DNA of 64,000 nt from Cellvibrio polysaccharolyticus. Lineage in GTDB: Bacteria > Pseudomonadota > Gammaproteobacteria > Pseudomonadales > Cellvibrionaceae. The notes under the pieces are model-generated. The model did no database searches and was not told the DNA's origin. It saw nothing but the letters and a program-made list of their open reading frames with translations. A program made the translations under genes and the position numbers. Shown here piece after piece: positions 8,389 through 19,116 of the stretch. The stretch lies in NCBI RefSeq assembly GCF_015182315.1, contig NZ_PRDL01000001.1:930001-994000 (forward strand), written 5' to 3'. The stretch's first letter is position 1; the number at the start of each line of letters is the position of its first letter.

Positions 8389-8832
8389 TTAACCGCCGAT
8401 TTGTTTTTCCTTGATTTCATCGAGTGTTTTGCAGTCGACACACAGGGTTGCTGTGGGGCGAGCTTCGAGGCGACGAATACCGATTTCAACACCGCAAGCG
8501 TTGCAGTAACCGTAGTCGTCCGCTTCGATCAACTCGAAGGTGCTATCAATCTTCTTGATCAGCTTGCGCTCGCGGTCGCGGGTGCGCAATTCAAGGCTGA
8601 ACTCTTCTTCCTGGCTGGCGCGGTCGGCCGGGTCAGGGAAGTTGGCGGCTTCATCTTTCATATGGCTGACGGTGCGGTCAACTTCTTCCATCAGCTCCAT
8701 TTTCCAGTTCAGAAGCAATTGTCTGAAATGCTCCTTTTGATCCGCATTCATGTACTCTTCGCCTTTCTTCTCTTTATAGGGAACGAAAGGACGCAAGGCG
8801 AAAGTTTCGGTGTTAGCTGAGTTTTTCGGCAT
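8389..8832 (-). CDS. dksA: DksA, RNA polymerase-binding transcription factor
   Basis: Binds the RNA polymerase secondary channel and, with ppGpp, resets transcription in the stringent response. It has the coiled coil with the acidic tip (DPADRASQEEEF) and the C-terminal zinc finger with four Cys (CNACG, then CVDC). ATG 8830-8832 (MPKNSANTETFAL) gives 147 aa, close to the usual 151, and is preceded by a GAGG ribosome-binding site; longer in-frame readings have no support. First gene of the dksA-gluQ-cbrX-cbrA-cbrB series. All four zinc Cys are present, so this is the zinc-containing form. Confidence 0.96.
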   Translation of the reverse strand: MPKNSANTETFALRPFVPYKEKKGEEYMNADQKEHFRQLLLNWKMELMEEVDRTVSHMKDEAANFPDPADRASQEEEFSLELRTRDRERKLIKKIDSTFELIEADDYGYCNACGVEIGIRRLEARPTATLCVDCKTLDEIKEKQIGG

Positions 8833-9177
8833 AATGTGTGCCTCTTTATGACTTCCTGAAACGTGCGAATCGGTCGGCAAAGACCCGTTGATCAATGATT
8901 TTTGCCCTCTACACCGGCAGCGTTTTCACAAGGTGATTTGACGCCATCGATATTAAGAAGGGGACGCAAGCTACCAGATTACACACCCCTGTGCCAGTAC
9001 TTTTTCCGGCTCTATCGCTTTTCCGTGACGCGGTGTGATTCCCGGTTTGGCAAGCTCCTGGCAATATAGTTACAAATCCCTGTTTCTGCTGGATTTTTTG
9101 CAGAATAAATAAGTTTGCTGATGTTTTTTGCGCGTCATGTCTCCCATCTATTCGTTCAAATATGGAATACACCCCTT

Positions 9178-9915
9178 ATGACCTCCTCTGATTTCGGCCT
9201 GGGCTGGCAGCAAGCCACGCTGTTGCGGCGTTACAAACGCTTTCTTGCCGATGTGCGCTTGTCGGATGGCAGTGAGATCACGCTGCACTGCCCCAATACC
9301 GGCTCAATGAGAAATTGCGTGCTGCCCGAAACGCCTTGCTGGTACTCGGTATCTGACAACCCCAGGCGCAAGTATGCCAATACGCTGGAGATTGTTACCA
9401 CACCCGGTGGGCATCTGGCTGGTATTCATACCGGGCGCGCCAACGGTTTGGTGAAGGACGCCATTCTCAACGGCACTATTAAAGAATTGCAGGGCTATTC
9501 ATTGATTCGCCAGGAAGTGACTTACGGGCAGGAAAAGTCGCGCATCGATTTTTTGTTAACCGGTGCGGTGCATGACCCTCGCGATTGTTATGTAGAAGTT
9601 AAAAGCGTGACCTTGATGGAGGCGCCGGGGCAGGGCATGTTTCCTGACGCGGTCAGCCAGCGAGGCAGCAAACACCTGCGGGAATTGGTAGCCATGGTGC
9701 AACAGGGGCATAGGGCGGTGTTGGTGTATTGTGTTCAGCACAGCGGCATCCAATGGGTTGAACCGGCGGATGCTATTGATCCTTTATATGGCAAAACACT
9801 GCGTGAGGCGATGGTAGCGGGGGTTGAGGTTTATGCCTACGCAGCTCATCTGGAGCCGCAACAGAGTCTTGTTGTGTTAAATGATTCGTTGCCATTGGTG
9901 ATTGGCAAGGTCTAG
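9178..9915 (+). CDS. sfsA: SfsA, sugar fermentation stimulation protein (DNA-binding nuclease-like)
   Basis: SfsA family protein, described as DNA-binding and affecting maltose metabolism in E. coli; it has a PD-(D/E)XK nuclease-like fold. Visible family blocks: RRYKRFLADVRL, HCPNTGSM, SRIDFLL followed by DCYVEVKSVTL (nuclease-like D and ExK) and FPDAVSQRGSKHLREL. ATG 9178-9180 gives 245 aa (E. coli about 234); an earlier in-frame ATG at 9115 would add 21 residues not seen in the family. It is divergent from dksA. Confidence 0.93.
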   Translation: MTSSDFGLGWQQATLLRRYKRFLADVRLSDGSEITLHCPNTGSMRNCVLPETPCWYSVSDNPRRKYANTLEIVTTPGGHLAGIHTGRANGLVKDAILNGTIKELQGYSLIRQEVTYGQEKSRIDFLLTGAVHDPRDCYVEVKSVTLMEAPGQGMFPDAVSQRGSKHLRELVAMVQQGHRAVLVYCVQHSGIQWVEPADAIDPLYGKTLREAMVAGVEVYAYAAHLEPQQSLVVLNDSLPLVIGKV

Positions 9916-10828
9916 ATCGTACCACCAAAAGCCTGGCCTGCTCTCCGCCCCTTTTCGCGGGGTGTTGCCTGGCTGTGCTTGCAAGGTGATGTGACGTGAT
10001 GCGTCATCGAGGTGCTTTCAGGAGGGCTTCGGCTCCTTTCGGGGCAAGGGAGTTTATGCTTTGTGAATGTTTTCGTCGGTTTTGTGGCGGTTTTATTGTT
10101 TTATTTTTTTGTTTAATTTTTTTGTCAAAATAACGTCTTTATTTTTTGTTTTCAGCATCGATAAATTTTATTTTCAGGCATTTTTTTGTTGAAAAAATAA
10201 AGGCACGGTTCCGTTATTAGCAGTGTTTTCCGGTGCAAACGGTTACTTTTTGAAAGTTAAATAAAAACGCTATCCATGGTCATTTTTTTGTTGGTTAATA
10301 TCCGTGCAGTCCGGGTATAATTCCTGCATCTGTCATCAATTTGTATGGCTCTTCCGAATAAAGTGCATTCCCCTGATTGCTATTCCTGAATCTGTTCCGG
10401 GCTTTTGGTCCTGGCGGTTTAAGGCGTCGGTGCCCGACGAAAGCAAAACCCTGTAATTTCCGGTAATTGAAATATTAATAAGTACTCTGCAGGGTAGGGG
10501 TAGTGGCGGCTGCCAGCTGGTTAGCAAATCCGGCCAGATTTGAAAACGTATCTTTTGTTGGTTTCTAGCGAAGTCCGGATGTCTTGTTGAGGTTTTTTAT
10601 GTCGTTGTTTAATGGCAGCTATGGTGCGGGCTATAAATTTTTAGAGGTCTTTGTGGTAAAGCGACCTATCTTTTCGGCCGTTTTTTGTTGTGCCGGCGTT
10701 GTCGTCGGGCGAGTTTTTTTAAAGCGCTTTTTCAATGCTTGCTATTGGCTCTTCTTATCTATATTGCATTCACTCACTCCGCCTGCGTTATCCCGGCAAG
10801 CTCTGCACCTCAAGGGAAACTAATTACT
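9916..10828. other. Non-coding stretch before the accessory island
   Basis: About 910 nt without a convincing gene. The first 150 nt hold short GC-rich partial palindromes (for example AGGAG...CTCCT near 10020-10040) that could end sfsA transcription. The rest is T-rich on the plus strand and may carry the promoter of the first giant gene; I could not pick a clear -35/-10 pair. A 79-codon frame at 10584-10823 has no recognisable features and no good ribosome-binding site. Confidence 0.5.
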
Positions 10829-13800
10829 ATGACTCATAACTTGTTTGCCTGGCTGTCTTTTTTCACACCCATGGCCCGTTTGCGCCAACTCCACCATTCA
10901 GTTCTCTGTTTCGTGCTGCTGGTTTTATCGCTATGGTCCGCTCCTTTTGCTGCCGCTGCTTCCACATCTGCTGCCTGTGATGCGATTAATGCCCAGTTTG
11001 GCACTTTGCAGACGATTGCGCCTGATCCTAATGTTGTTTATCCATCGACGCACCCCTCGGGCGCGCAGCCTGGCCGCCATCTCAACGATTACAGTTATTC
11101 AGGTTTTGCCGTTGGAGAGACTATCAACATAGTCGCCTCATCCAGTGGGAATGGGGGACATGGTCATGACTCCAAGCTTGTCATTTGGGATTCTGTTTAC
11201 AATCCGATATTTGATGCCAGTAATGTCAGCGGAGTTAATTTCAACGAAAACGCTTCGCATACGTTCACTCAATCAGATGTGGATAATGGCCTGAACGATC
11301 TTCTTGTTGCAGTTGATGTGATTAATACCGATAACCATGGGCTGACGCTAACGCTGCAAATCAGTTGTTCTTTTGGTGTTGTTCCCCAGCAGACAACTTT
11401 TTTCGGCACGGCTGATTATTTTTCTGCAACATCCGTAGCTGGCGTTTCAGGTTTCACCGTTCCTGATATTGTTGGCAGCGGTTGGGATTTCACCGTTTTT
11501 TCAAACAATAATGCTGTTGATGCGACCATTAATGTTGAAGCTTATATGAACCAGACTCATCTGGCTTATGGCGCATCCAATAATGGTGCAACCGCGATAA
11601 CAGGAATTCAGCTTAAGCCCAACGCGCACAAATTATTTGATCTTAAATCTGTCGATGTAACGATAGATCAGGCGAACGGAACGAATGGCTCTGCATCAAT
11701 ACCCATGCAATTGATTGGTTATAAAGATGAGGTTGCCGTTGCAGGCGCAATGCTTGTTCATCATGTTACGAATGCGTCAGGCCCTGGCACACTGGTAGCC
11801 TTCGATGTTTCTTCCAATGCTGCTTTCATCGGCATAGATTCATTCCGTGTAACGCCAACCGGTTCAGATATTACCTACGCGATAGGTGTCGACAACATTA
11901 TTGCTGAAAACTTCAGGGATCCACCTGCTGCTAATAACTCACCAACCAGCGAAGTATTCGATTTTGAAACCGCAACCGGTGCTATTTCCGGCGCTGAAAC
12001 AAATACCTTTTATCAAGTTAGCGATAATCTCAGTACCCATTTTGGCGAAACTGTGCGTTTAAAAGTCGTTGCGGATACAACGTTTCTGACAAATCATGAA
12101 GCGCTCAATACACCGGCAGACGGCGCACTTTCCGGTGATACCAGCCTGTGGGTTGACTTTATGGAGACCAAATTTTGGACTTTTTCTCTGGATAACGATT
12201 TTGTGTTCGATCTGGATTCCTTCAAATTGCATGATGATAACTCTAATGGTGGTGACGTGCTTGTCATTACCACCAACAAGGGTGGAGAGTTGGTAATCAA
12301 TTCTATAGGTTCAACAAATACTTTAACCTATATGATTGTCTCGGCTGCGACAGCCAATGATCCTGATCTCTTCAAAGGAATTAGCAGTTTTACTATTACT
12401 TCGCCCGTAGGCTCTGAGTATGAGGATTCTTTTGTTATTGCAGTGGATGACATTGCCGTGTCTAACGTTACGGCGCCTTCAGCCTCCACGGCGCCAACGA
12501 TTACATCGCTAAATATCATCTCTGGCTCCACCGCAGGCGGTACTGTTGTTACGCTTACCGGAACCAATTTTACCGGCGCAACGGCTGTTACTTTTGGTGG
12601 TGTTGCGGGTACGGGTCTTGCCGTTAACAGCGATACGTCCATTACTGTAACAACACCAGCTGGTACAGCTGGTGCGAAAGATGTGGTGGTGACGACACCT
12701 GATAGCTTGGTCACATCAAACGGTTCGTTTACCTATATTGCAAACGCACCACTTCAGGGTGTTACGACATTTGATCATTCGGCATCGACAATCATTTTAG
12801 CTAGTGGGAATGGAACCAACACGGCCAGTGTCACCAATATGCTATCCAATGGTTGGGACGTGGCAGCTACCTATGAAGCTGCTACATCAACTGCCAATTT
12901 AATTCGTTATTCACATAACACAGGTATCGGTTCGACTCCAAATTGGAGTGGCGCCTTACAGTTAGTTGGTGCTGCTGATCTGCTGTCATCTGTAAAGTTT
13001 AGTTCCAACGATGGTTCAAGCTTTTCGTTAATGGAAATTAACATTTCAAATACTGAAACCGCCACCGGATATTCCGGTACTATAATCGCTACTGTCACAG
13101 GTTATAAAAATGGAGTTACCATTCCAGGTGCGGCCCTGTCGGTACTCCTCCCACAAGTCGACATCGTATTAAGAGCTTATACATTAGTTGATGTTACGGG
13201 TAATCCTGCATTCAACAATGTGGACAGTTTTTCAGTTGCCTTCTCGGACGGACATGATCGGTTCTTGTTCGATAACTTTAAGATCGGACCAGTCATTACA
13301 GGCTCACCTGCACCGACTATCTCAAATATAACTCCCGCTTCCGGTAACACCATAGGCGGCGCGCCCGTCACCATTACTGGTACAAATTTTACCGGTGCAA
13401 CATCCGTTACGTTTGGTGGGGTTGCAGGTACTGGCCTTACCGTCAACAGCGATACATCCATCACCGTTACTGCACCTGCTGGTACAGCCGGTGCGAAAGA
13501 TGTAGTGGTAACGACACCGGGTGGGTCGGTCACAGTGACAAGTGGCTATACCTATGTTGTACCGGCTCCCACAATATCTTCTATAGCGCCTGCTTCCGGT
13601 TCCACCGCAGGTAATACATCTATCACTATCACTGGCGCCAACTTTACTGGTGCAACAGCTGTGACGTTTGGCGGAGTGGCGGGGACTGGACTTACGGTTA
13701 ACAGTGATACATCTATCACCGTAACAACACCAGCGGGTACAGCCGGTGCGAAAAATGTGGTGGTAACGACACCGGGTGGGCCGGTCACAGTGACAAGTGG

Positions 13801-16800
13801 CTATACCTATGTTGTGCCGGCGCCAGCTATATCTTCTATATCGCCTGTGTCCGGCTCCACCGCAGGTAACACGTCTATCACTATCTCAGGCACTCATTTT
13901 ACCGGTGCTACAGAGGTAACTTTTGGTGGGGCGGCAGGTACCGGCCTTACGGTTAACAGTGATACGTCTATCACCGTAACAACGCCTGCTCATTCAGCCG
14001 GTGCGAAAAATGTGGTGGTAACGACAGCTGGCGGATCGGTCACATCGACGGGTGGTTATACCTATGTTGTACCGGCACCAACCATATCGTCTGTATTACC
14101 TGTTTCCGGCACCACTGCGGGTGGCACTTCTATCACCATTACCGGTAGCAATTTTACCGGCGCAACAGCGGTGACTTTTGATGGTGTCGCGGGCACTGGT
14201 CTTACTATTAATAGCGGTACGTCCATCACCATAACGACACCTGCGGGTACAGCCGGTGCGAAAGATGTGGTAGTGACTACCTCGGGTGGGTCGGTGACCT
14301 CCATCGGTGGATATACTTACACTGCTGCACCTGCAGCGGCTCCGATCTTTGATGAAGCGCCTGCTATCACCAATATCTCAACGAGCCGTTTGGATTTGTC
14401 CGCGAGCCTTGATAAGGCGGGTCGGTTCTATTATGTCGTGCTTCCCGACGGTGCTCCTGCGCCTACAGCCGCTCAGGTTAAAGCGGGCACTGCGTCCACG
14501 GGTAACCAGGCGTCCCATTCGGGTAGTGCGCTGATTTCTTCATCACCTTTCAGTCATCGCTTTACTATTTCGAATCTGGTTTCGGGCACAGCTTACGATA
14601 TTTATGTGGTCGCAGAAGATAACGCCTCTCCCGCTAATGTGATGGCATCTCCAGTGAAACTGCATGCGACGATGTCTACGTTGAATGCACTGTATTTTGA
14701 TGATGGTAGTGAAACCATTACTGGCTTGACGGGCGTAAGCCCTGCGGAATTTACCGTCGAATTTAAGCTGTATTTAGACTCCGCAACGCCCGCCGGTAAT
14801 TGGCCTGCGATTTATCGCGGCGGCGATGTAGGGATTTATCTCGAAGGGGATAACTCGGTTTCCTTGTGGCTTGCTGATGGTAGTCACTTTGAATCGCCTG
14901 CCGTATTGCGAAGTGATGCCTGGAACCACGTCGCTATGACGTACAGTGTGGCAACGGGCTTCAAGATATACATCAATGGGGTACTGGATTACGAGGAAAG
15001 TCGGGACTTATCTGGAATGGATATTTTGCCGCTGGTTGACGTAACCATTGGTGGTGGCCTTGTAGAATCCGCCCTGGATGATTTCCGCATATGGAATGTG
15101 GTACGCACGGCGCAGCAAATCAATGACACCAAAAATTCCGAGCTGACACCAACCTATCCCGCCAGTTTGGTGCGTTATTACGATTTTAACCAGGGCATTG
15201 GTGGTGCCGATAACACGGGCTTTACTTCTCTGGATGATCGCACGCGCAACGGTGCTTCCGGTGTATTGAACAACTTCAACCTGATCGGTAATGAATCCAA
15301 TTGGATTGAAAGCAACTCATTGCTTTCCACTCCATTCATCACATCTGTTGCGCCTGCAACCGGCTCTTTGGACGGCGGCGATACCGTTGTGATCACCGGT
15401 GAGTTTTTGACAGGTAGCACCGCTGTTACTTTTGGTGGAGTAGCAGCCACCAGCTTCAACGTGGATAGTGCAACGCAAATTACGGCGGTTGCTCCTTCTC
15501 ATGCCGCTGGAGTTGTGGATGTAAGTGTGACCACCGCCGTTGGTACGGTGAGTTCCACAGGTGCCTTTACTTACGGTGATGCGCCAACGGCGCCGACTAT
15601 AGAGACAGTCACCGCAGGCGATGGACAGGTATCGGTTGCCTTTACAGAACCCGTTAACAATGGTGGTTTTGCGATTACCGATTATATTGTGACAGCCAGT
15701 CCTGGCGGAGCTACCGCAACCGGTGCAGGTTCGCCGATTACCGTGAGCGGTTTGACCAACGGCACCAGCTATACCTTCACTGTGGAGGCAACTAACTCCA
15801 TTGGTACAAGTTTACCGTCAGCAGCATCAAGCCCTGTGAAGCCAAATGCTGCGCCAGTAATCAGCGGAACACCGGCCACCAGCGTGAATCAGGATACAGC
15901 CTACAGCTTCATTCCAACGGCGAGCGATATTGATGTCGGTGATGTACTGACTTTCAGCATCACCAATAAACCGATGTGGGCGAGTTTCGATTCTGCGACG
16001 GGCCACTTGACTGGTACACCCGTCAAGGCAGATGTTGGTGTAACGACCGGCATCGTGATCAGCGTATCCGATGGTACTTTGTCTGCATCACTGCCAGCCT
16101 TCAATCTGGAAGTGGTCAATGTCAACGAAGCTCCGGTCATCAGCGGCACACCTGCAACCAGCGTGAATGAAGATGTGGTTTACAGCTTTATTCCGACGGC
16201 TACCGACCCGGATGGCGATGTACTGACGTTCAGCATCACCAACAAGCCCTCATGGGCTGCGTTTGATACCGCCACCGGTACCTTGACCGGCACACCTGCC
16301 AAGGCAGATGTTGGTGTAACGACCGGCATCGTGATCAGCGTCTCCGATGGTACTTTGTCTGCATCACTGCCAGCCTTCAATCTGGAAGTGGTGAATGTCA
16401 ACGAAGCTCCGGTCATCAGCGGCACACCTGCAACCAGCGTGAATGAAGATGCGGTTTACAGCTTTATTCCGACGGCTACCGACCCGGATGGCGATGTACT
16501 GACGTTCAGCATCACCAACAAACCGACCTGGGCTGCGTTTGATACGGCCACCGGTGCCCTGACCGGTACCCCCGTCAAAGCTGATGTGGGTGTAACCACC
16601 GGCATTGTTATCAGCGTATCCGATGGCAGCTTGTCTGCGTCACTGCCAGCCTTTGACCTGACGGTTACCTCCGCCAACACCGCCCCGGTGATCAGCGGCA
16701 CCCCGTCAACTACCGCTGAGCCGGGTAACGCCTACAACTTTACCCCGACGGCCTCCGATCCGGACGGTGATGCTCTGACCTTCAGCATCACCAACAAACC

Positions 16801-18772
16801 CGCCTGGGCTGTGTTCAACACCACCACCGGTCGTTTGAGCGGTATTCCGGACACCACCGACAACGGGACTTACAGCAACATTGTCATCAGTGTCTCCGAT
16901 GGAACACTGACGGCCAGTCTGCCAGCATTCAGTCTCACCGTAGCTGCTGATGATGTGGATACCGACACCCCGGTCGTCACCGCCCCTGCACCGGTCGTGT
17001 TGAATGCTTCCGCGCTCTACACCCCGGTTACCCTGCGTCAGTTGCTGAAACTGGATGCCAATGCGGATAGCGCAACCCTGCAAGCGGCACTGGCGGCACT
17101 CACCACCGGTGGTGGCGAAGCCTGTTGCACCACCTTGCCGGAAGGGTTGAATGACAATGCCGTAGTGTTGTTATCCCCCGGACGTCATGAGGTGGTATGG
17201 ACAGCAACCGCCGCCAATGGCCAAACCGCTTCGGCAAAACAAACCGTGAACATCCGTCCGCTGGTCTCGTTCGCCAAAAACCAGCAAGCCCTGCGTGACA
17301 GCGTGGTGCGTGTGCGGATTCTGCTGAATGGTGTATCCCCGGTGTATCCACTGGCGATACCGGTCACCATCGACACCGCCACCACGGCGGCGGAAACGGA
17401 ATACACCCTGCTGGAAACGGTAGCCATGTTCAATGATGCCGGTCAGACCGAGGCGCACATTGATGTACAGCTGCACGCCGGTGCCAACGGTGGCGACAGT
17501 GAACTGGTGCTGGGCCTTGATGACCGCAGCAGCAACCCGGCGGTTATCACCGGTGACCTGTTCGACATCAACAGCGGTGCTGCCAACCGTCATGTCATCA
17601 GCCTGCGTGAAGGCAACATCGCACCGGAAGTGTCACTCACCCTGAATCAGGATGAGCGCAACACTATCCTGGTTGCCCGCACCGGAGGCGATGTCACCGT
17701 CACGGCGCAGGTCACTGACCTCAATGCAGGCGACACCCACAGCTTCGACTGGAGTGGTACCGACAACGTACTGGCGGATCTTGATGGTAGTGCCGCCAAC
17801 AACACCCTGGTCTTCGACCCGGCAGCATTGAATGGTCGTTACCAGGTGCAAGTGAAAGTGACCGATTCGGCGGGCGCCAGTGAAACCACTGACCTCTACT
17901 TCCGTGTGGTAGAGCAGTTACCGGTACTCGACCCGAACAAGGACAGCAACGGCAATGGTATCGACGATGCGACCGAAGGCTTTGGCGATGCAAACGGCAA
18001 CGGCATACCGGATTATCTGGACAGCATGCCGACCGACAACGTACTGCCGCAGCAAATCATTGAAACCAATACTTACCTGCTGGAGTGTGACCCGGGTGTA
18101 CTCTGTCGTATCGGTCGCTTCGCCCTGATGGGAGAAAGCGGTGGTGTGGAACTGCTGGACAATGATTTTACAACCCTGTCGGATCTGTCCCGCGATACCA
18201 CCCACAAACCGGTCGGCGGTATCTTCGACTTCGAAATCAAACACCTGCCGCTGGAAGGTCAAACCATCCGTGTGGTGATACCGCAACGCGAAGCCATTCC
18301 CGCTGAAGCGGTCTACCGCAAATACCACAACGGCAGCTGGAAAGACTTCGTCAGCAATGACAACAACCGGCTGCATTCTGCACCGGGCAACCCGGGCTTC
18401 TGTCCACCGCCGGGCGATGTGCAGTGGGAGTCAGGTCTGGTTGCCGGTTACCTGTGTGTGCAGTTGACGCTGGAAGATGGTGGCCCGAACGATGCGGACG
18501 GTCTGGTGAACAAAGCGATTGCCGACCCGGGCGTTGTCAGTGTTCGGATACAAGCCGAACCGCCGGTTGACCCGGAGCCCCCCGTTGATCCGAAACCGCC
18601 AGTGAATCCGGAGCCACCGGTAAAACCGGAACCGCCGGTCAATCCGCCGAAGGGTAAAAAGAGTGGTGGTGCATTCGGGGTGATGGAAACCGGAGCGGCT
18701 TTTTTGCTGTTACTGCTGGCTCACAACCGTCGTAGATCGGGTAGCCAAAGCAAACGCGCAAGCCACCACTGA
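10829..18772 (+). CDS. Giant secreted multidomain protein 1 (IPT/TIG, LamG, Fn3, cadherin-like; GlyGly-CTERM-like tail)
   Basis: Predicted exported surface or extracellular protein, 2647 aa from ATG 10829 (AGGG ribosome-binding site 12 nt upstream). A signal peptide ends near residue 45 (SAPFAAAAS). Domains in order, by approximate residue: N-terminal beta-rich region 46-550; IPT/TIG at 555-636; beta-sandwich 640-825; four IPT/TIG repeats at 826-1167 (each with TGATAVTFGGVAGTGLTVNS-like blocks); Fn3-like; LamG-like 1285-1494; another IPT; Fn3 1585-1673; four putative-Ig (He_PIG) repeats 1674-2044; shared C-terminal module with a DxNxNG calcium-type segment near 2367-2398 and a choice-of-anchor-U-like domain; Pro-rich linker 2576-2607; terminal GGAFG, hydrophobic stretch and RRR. 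The architecture suggests adhesion or glycan binding; the ligand is unknown. Unlike giants 2 and 3, no collar gene precedes it. Confidence 0.85.
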   Translation: MTHNLFAWLSFFTPMARLRQLHHSVLCFVLLVLSLWSAPFAAAASTSAACDAINAQFGTLQTIAPDPNVVYPSTHPSGAQPGRHLNDYSYSGFAVGETINIVASSSGNGGHGHDSKLVIWDSVYNPIFDASNVSGVNFNENASHTFTQSDVDNGLNDLLVAVDVINTDNHGLTLTLQISCSFGVVPQQTTFFGTADYFSATSVAGVSGFTVPDIVGSGWDFTVFSNNNAVDATINVEAYMNQTHLAYGASNNGATAITGIQLKPNAHKLFDLKSVDVTIDQANGTNGSASIPMQLIGYKDEVAVAGAMLVHHVTNASGPGTLVAFDVSSNAAFIGIDSFRVTPTGSDITYAIGVDNIIAENFRDPPAANNSPTSEVFDFETATGAISGAETNTFYQVSDNLSTHFGETVRLKVVADTTFLTNHEALNTPADGALSGDTSLWVDFMETKFWTFSLDNDFVFDLDSFKLHDDNSNGGDVLVITTNKGGELVINSIGSTNTLTYMIVSAATANDPDLFKGISSFTITSPVGSEYEDSFVIAVDDIAVSNVTAPSASTAPTITSLNIISGSTAGGTVVTLTGTNFTGATAVTFGGVAGTGLAVNSDTSITVTTPAGTAGAKDVVVTTPDSLVTSNGSFTYIANAPLQGVTTFDHSASTIILASGNGTNTASVTNMLSNGWDVAATYEAATSTANLIRYSHNTGIGSTPNWSGALQLVGAADLLSSVKFSSNDGSSFSLMEINISNTETATGYSGTIIATVTGYKNGVTIPGAALSVLLPQVDIVLRAYTLVDVTGNPAFNNVDSFSVAFSDGHDRFLFDNFKIGPVITGSPAPTISNITPASGNTIGGAPVTITGTNFTGATSVTFGGVAGTGLTVNSDTSITVTAPAGTAGAKDVVVTTPGGSVTVTSGYTYVVPAPTISSIAPASGSTAGNTSITITGANFTGATAVTFGGVAGTGLTVNSDTSITVTTPAGTAGAKNVVVTTPGGPVTVTSGYTYVVPAPAISSISPVSGSTAGNTSITISGTHFTGATEVTFGGAAGTGLTVNSDTSITVTTPAHSAGAKNVVVTTAGGSVTSTGGYTYVVPAPTISSVLPVSGTTAGGTSITITGSNFTGATAVTFDGVAGTGLTINSGTSITITTPAGTAGAKDVVVTTSGGSVTSIGGYTYTAAPAAAPIFDEAPAITNISTSRLDLSASLDKAGRFYYVVLPDGAPAPTAAQVKAGTASTGNQASHSGSALISSSPFSHRFTISNLVSGTAYDIYVVAEDNASPANVMASPVKLHATMSTLNALYFDDGSETITGLTGVSPAEFTVEFKLYLDSATPAGNWPAIYRGGDVGIYLEGDNSVSLWLADGSHFESPAVLRSDAWNHVAMTYSVATGFKIYINGVLDYEESRDLSGMDILPLVDVTIGGGLVESALDDFRIWNVVRTAQQINDTKNSELTPTYPASLVRYYDFNQGIGGADNTGFTSLDDRTRNGASGVLNNFNLIGNESNWIESNSLLSTPFITSVAPATGSLDGGDTVVITGEFLTGSTAVTFGGVAATSFNVDSATQITAVAPSHAAGVVDVSVTTAVGTVSSTGAFTYGDAPTAPTIETVTAGDGQVSVAFTEPVNNGGFAITDYIVTASPGGATATGAGSPITVSGLTNGTSYTFTVEATNSIGTSLPSAASSPVKPNAAPVISGTPATSVNQDTAYSFIPTASDIDVGDVLTFSITNKPMWASFDSATGHLTGTPVKADVGVTTGIVISVSDGTLSASLPAFNLEVVNVNEAPVISGTPATSVNEDVVYSFIPTATDPDGDVLTFSITNKPSWAAFDTATGTLTGTPAKADVGVTTGIVISVSDGTLSASLPAFNLEVVNVNEAPVISGTPATSVNEDAVYSFIPTATDPDGDVLTFSITNKPTWAAFDTATGALTGTPVKADVGVTTGIVISVSDGSLSASLPAFDLTVTSANTAPVISGTPSTTAEPGNAYNFTPTASDPDGDALTFSITNKPAWAVFNTTTGRLSGIPDTTDNGTYSNIVISVSDGTLTASLPAFSLTVAADDVDTDTPVVTAPAPVVLNASALYTPVTLRQLLKLDANADSATLQAALAALTTGGGEACCTTLPEGLNDNAVVLLSPGRHEVVWTATAANGQTASAKQTVNIRPLVSFAKNQQALRDSVVRVRILLNGVSPVYPLAIPVTIDTATTAAETEYTLLETVAMFNDAGQTEAHIDVQLHAGANGGDSELVLGLDDRSSNPAVITGDLFDINSGAANRHVISLREGNIAPEVSLTLNQDERNTILVARTGGDVTVTAQVTDLNAGDTHSFDWSGTDNVLADLDGSAANNTLVFDPAALNGRYQVQVKVTDSAGASETTDLYFRVVEQLPVLDPNKDSNGNGIDDATEGFGDANGNGIPDYLDSMPTDNVLPQQIIETNTYLLECDPGVLCRIGRFALMGESGGVELLDNDFTTLSDLSRDTTHKPVGGIFDFEIKHLPLEGQTIRVVIPQREAIPAEAVYRKYHNGSWKDFVSNDNNRLHSAPGNPGFCPPPGDVQWESGLVAGYLCVQLTLEDGGPNDADGLVNKAIADPGVVSVRIQAEPPVDPEPPVDPKPPVNPEPPVKPEPPVNPPKGKKSGGAFGVMETGAAFLLLLLAHNRRRSGSQSKRASHH
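16731..18735 (+). repeat. Shared C-terminal module of the giant genes, copy 1
   Basis: About 2 kb that is nearly identical at DNA level to 28934-30930 and 39403-41393, while the central parts of the three genes differ in domain content. It encodes the last He_PIG repeat, the calcium-type segment, the choice-of-anchor-U-like domain, the Pro-rich linker and the sorting tail. It appears GC-richer than the IPT repeats upstream. Confidence 0.9.
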
Positions 18773-18844
18773 GTGCCAGTAAAAATCAGTGTATGGTCAC
18801 AAACCTGCACTGATTTTTACTGATAGATTTGCAGCCTGGAATCA

Positions 18845-18873
18845 AAGCCGATCTCATTGAGGTCGGCTTTTTT
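18845..18873 (+). terminator. Intrinsic terminator after giant 1
   Basis: Stem AAGCCGATCTC/GAGGTCGGCTT with a three-base loop, followed by TTTTT. The same hairpin type follows giant 2 (31077) and giant 3 (41459), so the 3' flank was carried along with the genes. Confidence 0.9.
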
Positions 18874-19116
18874 GTACTGTAGCGGAGGTTGCCGGTTTAT
18901 AACGCGTTATTACAGATATGAAGAAATAATTTTTCCCGTTGTGAATCAGAATGTTTTTTTATACAGCAATAATATTGGCACATAAGCGTGCTTGTTCTTC
19001 GTTGTCCAGGAGAGTAATTTATAGCGACTGTTTTTATCTGTTTTTTCCGAAGGTTTAAAAGAGGGATTTTTTATGTGTGCTCATTTCGCTTTCGACTGCT
19101 GTAAGTAAGTTCCATC

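Noticed and set aside
10584..10823. 79-codon ORF just before giant 1
   Set aside because: No good ribosome-binding site, no known family, and it ends 6 nt before the giant start; likely chance reading in T-rich leader DNA.
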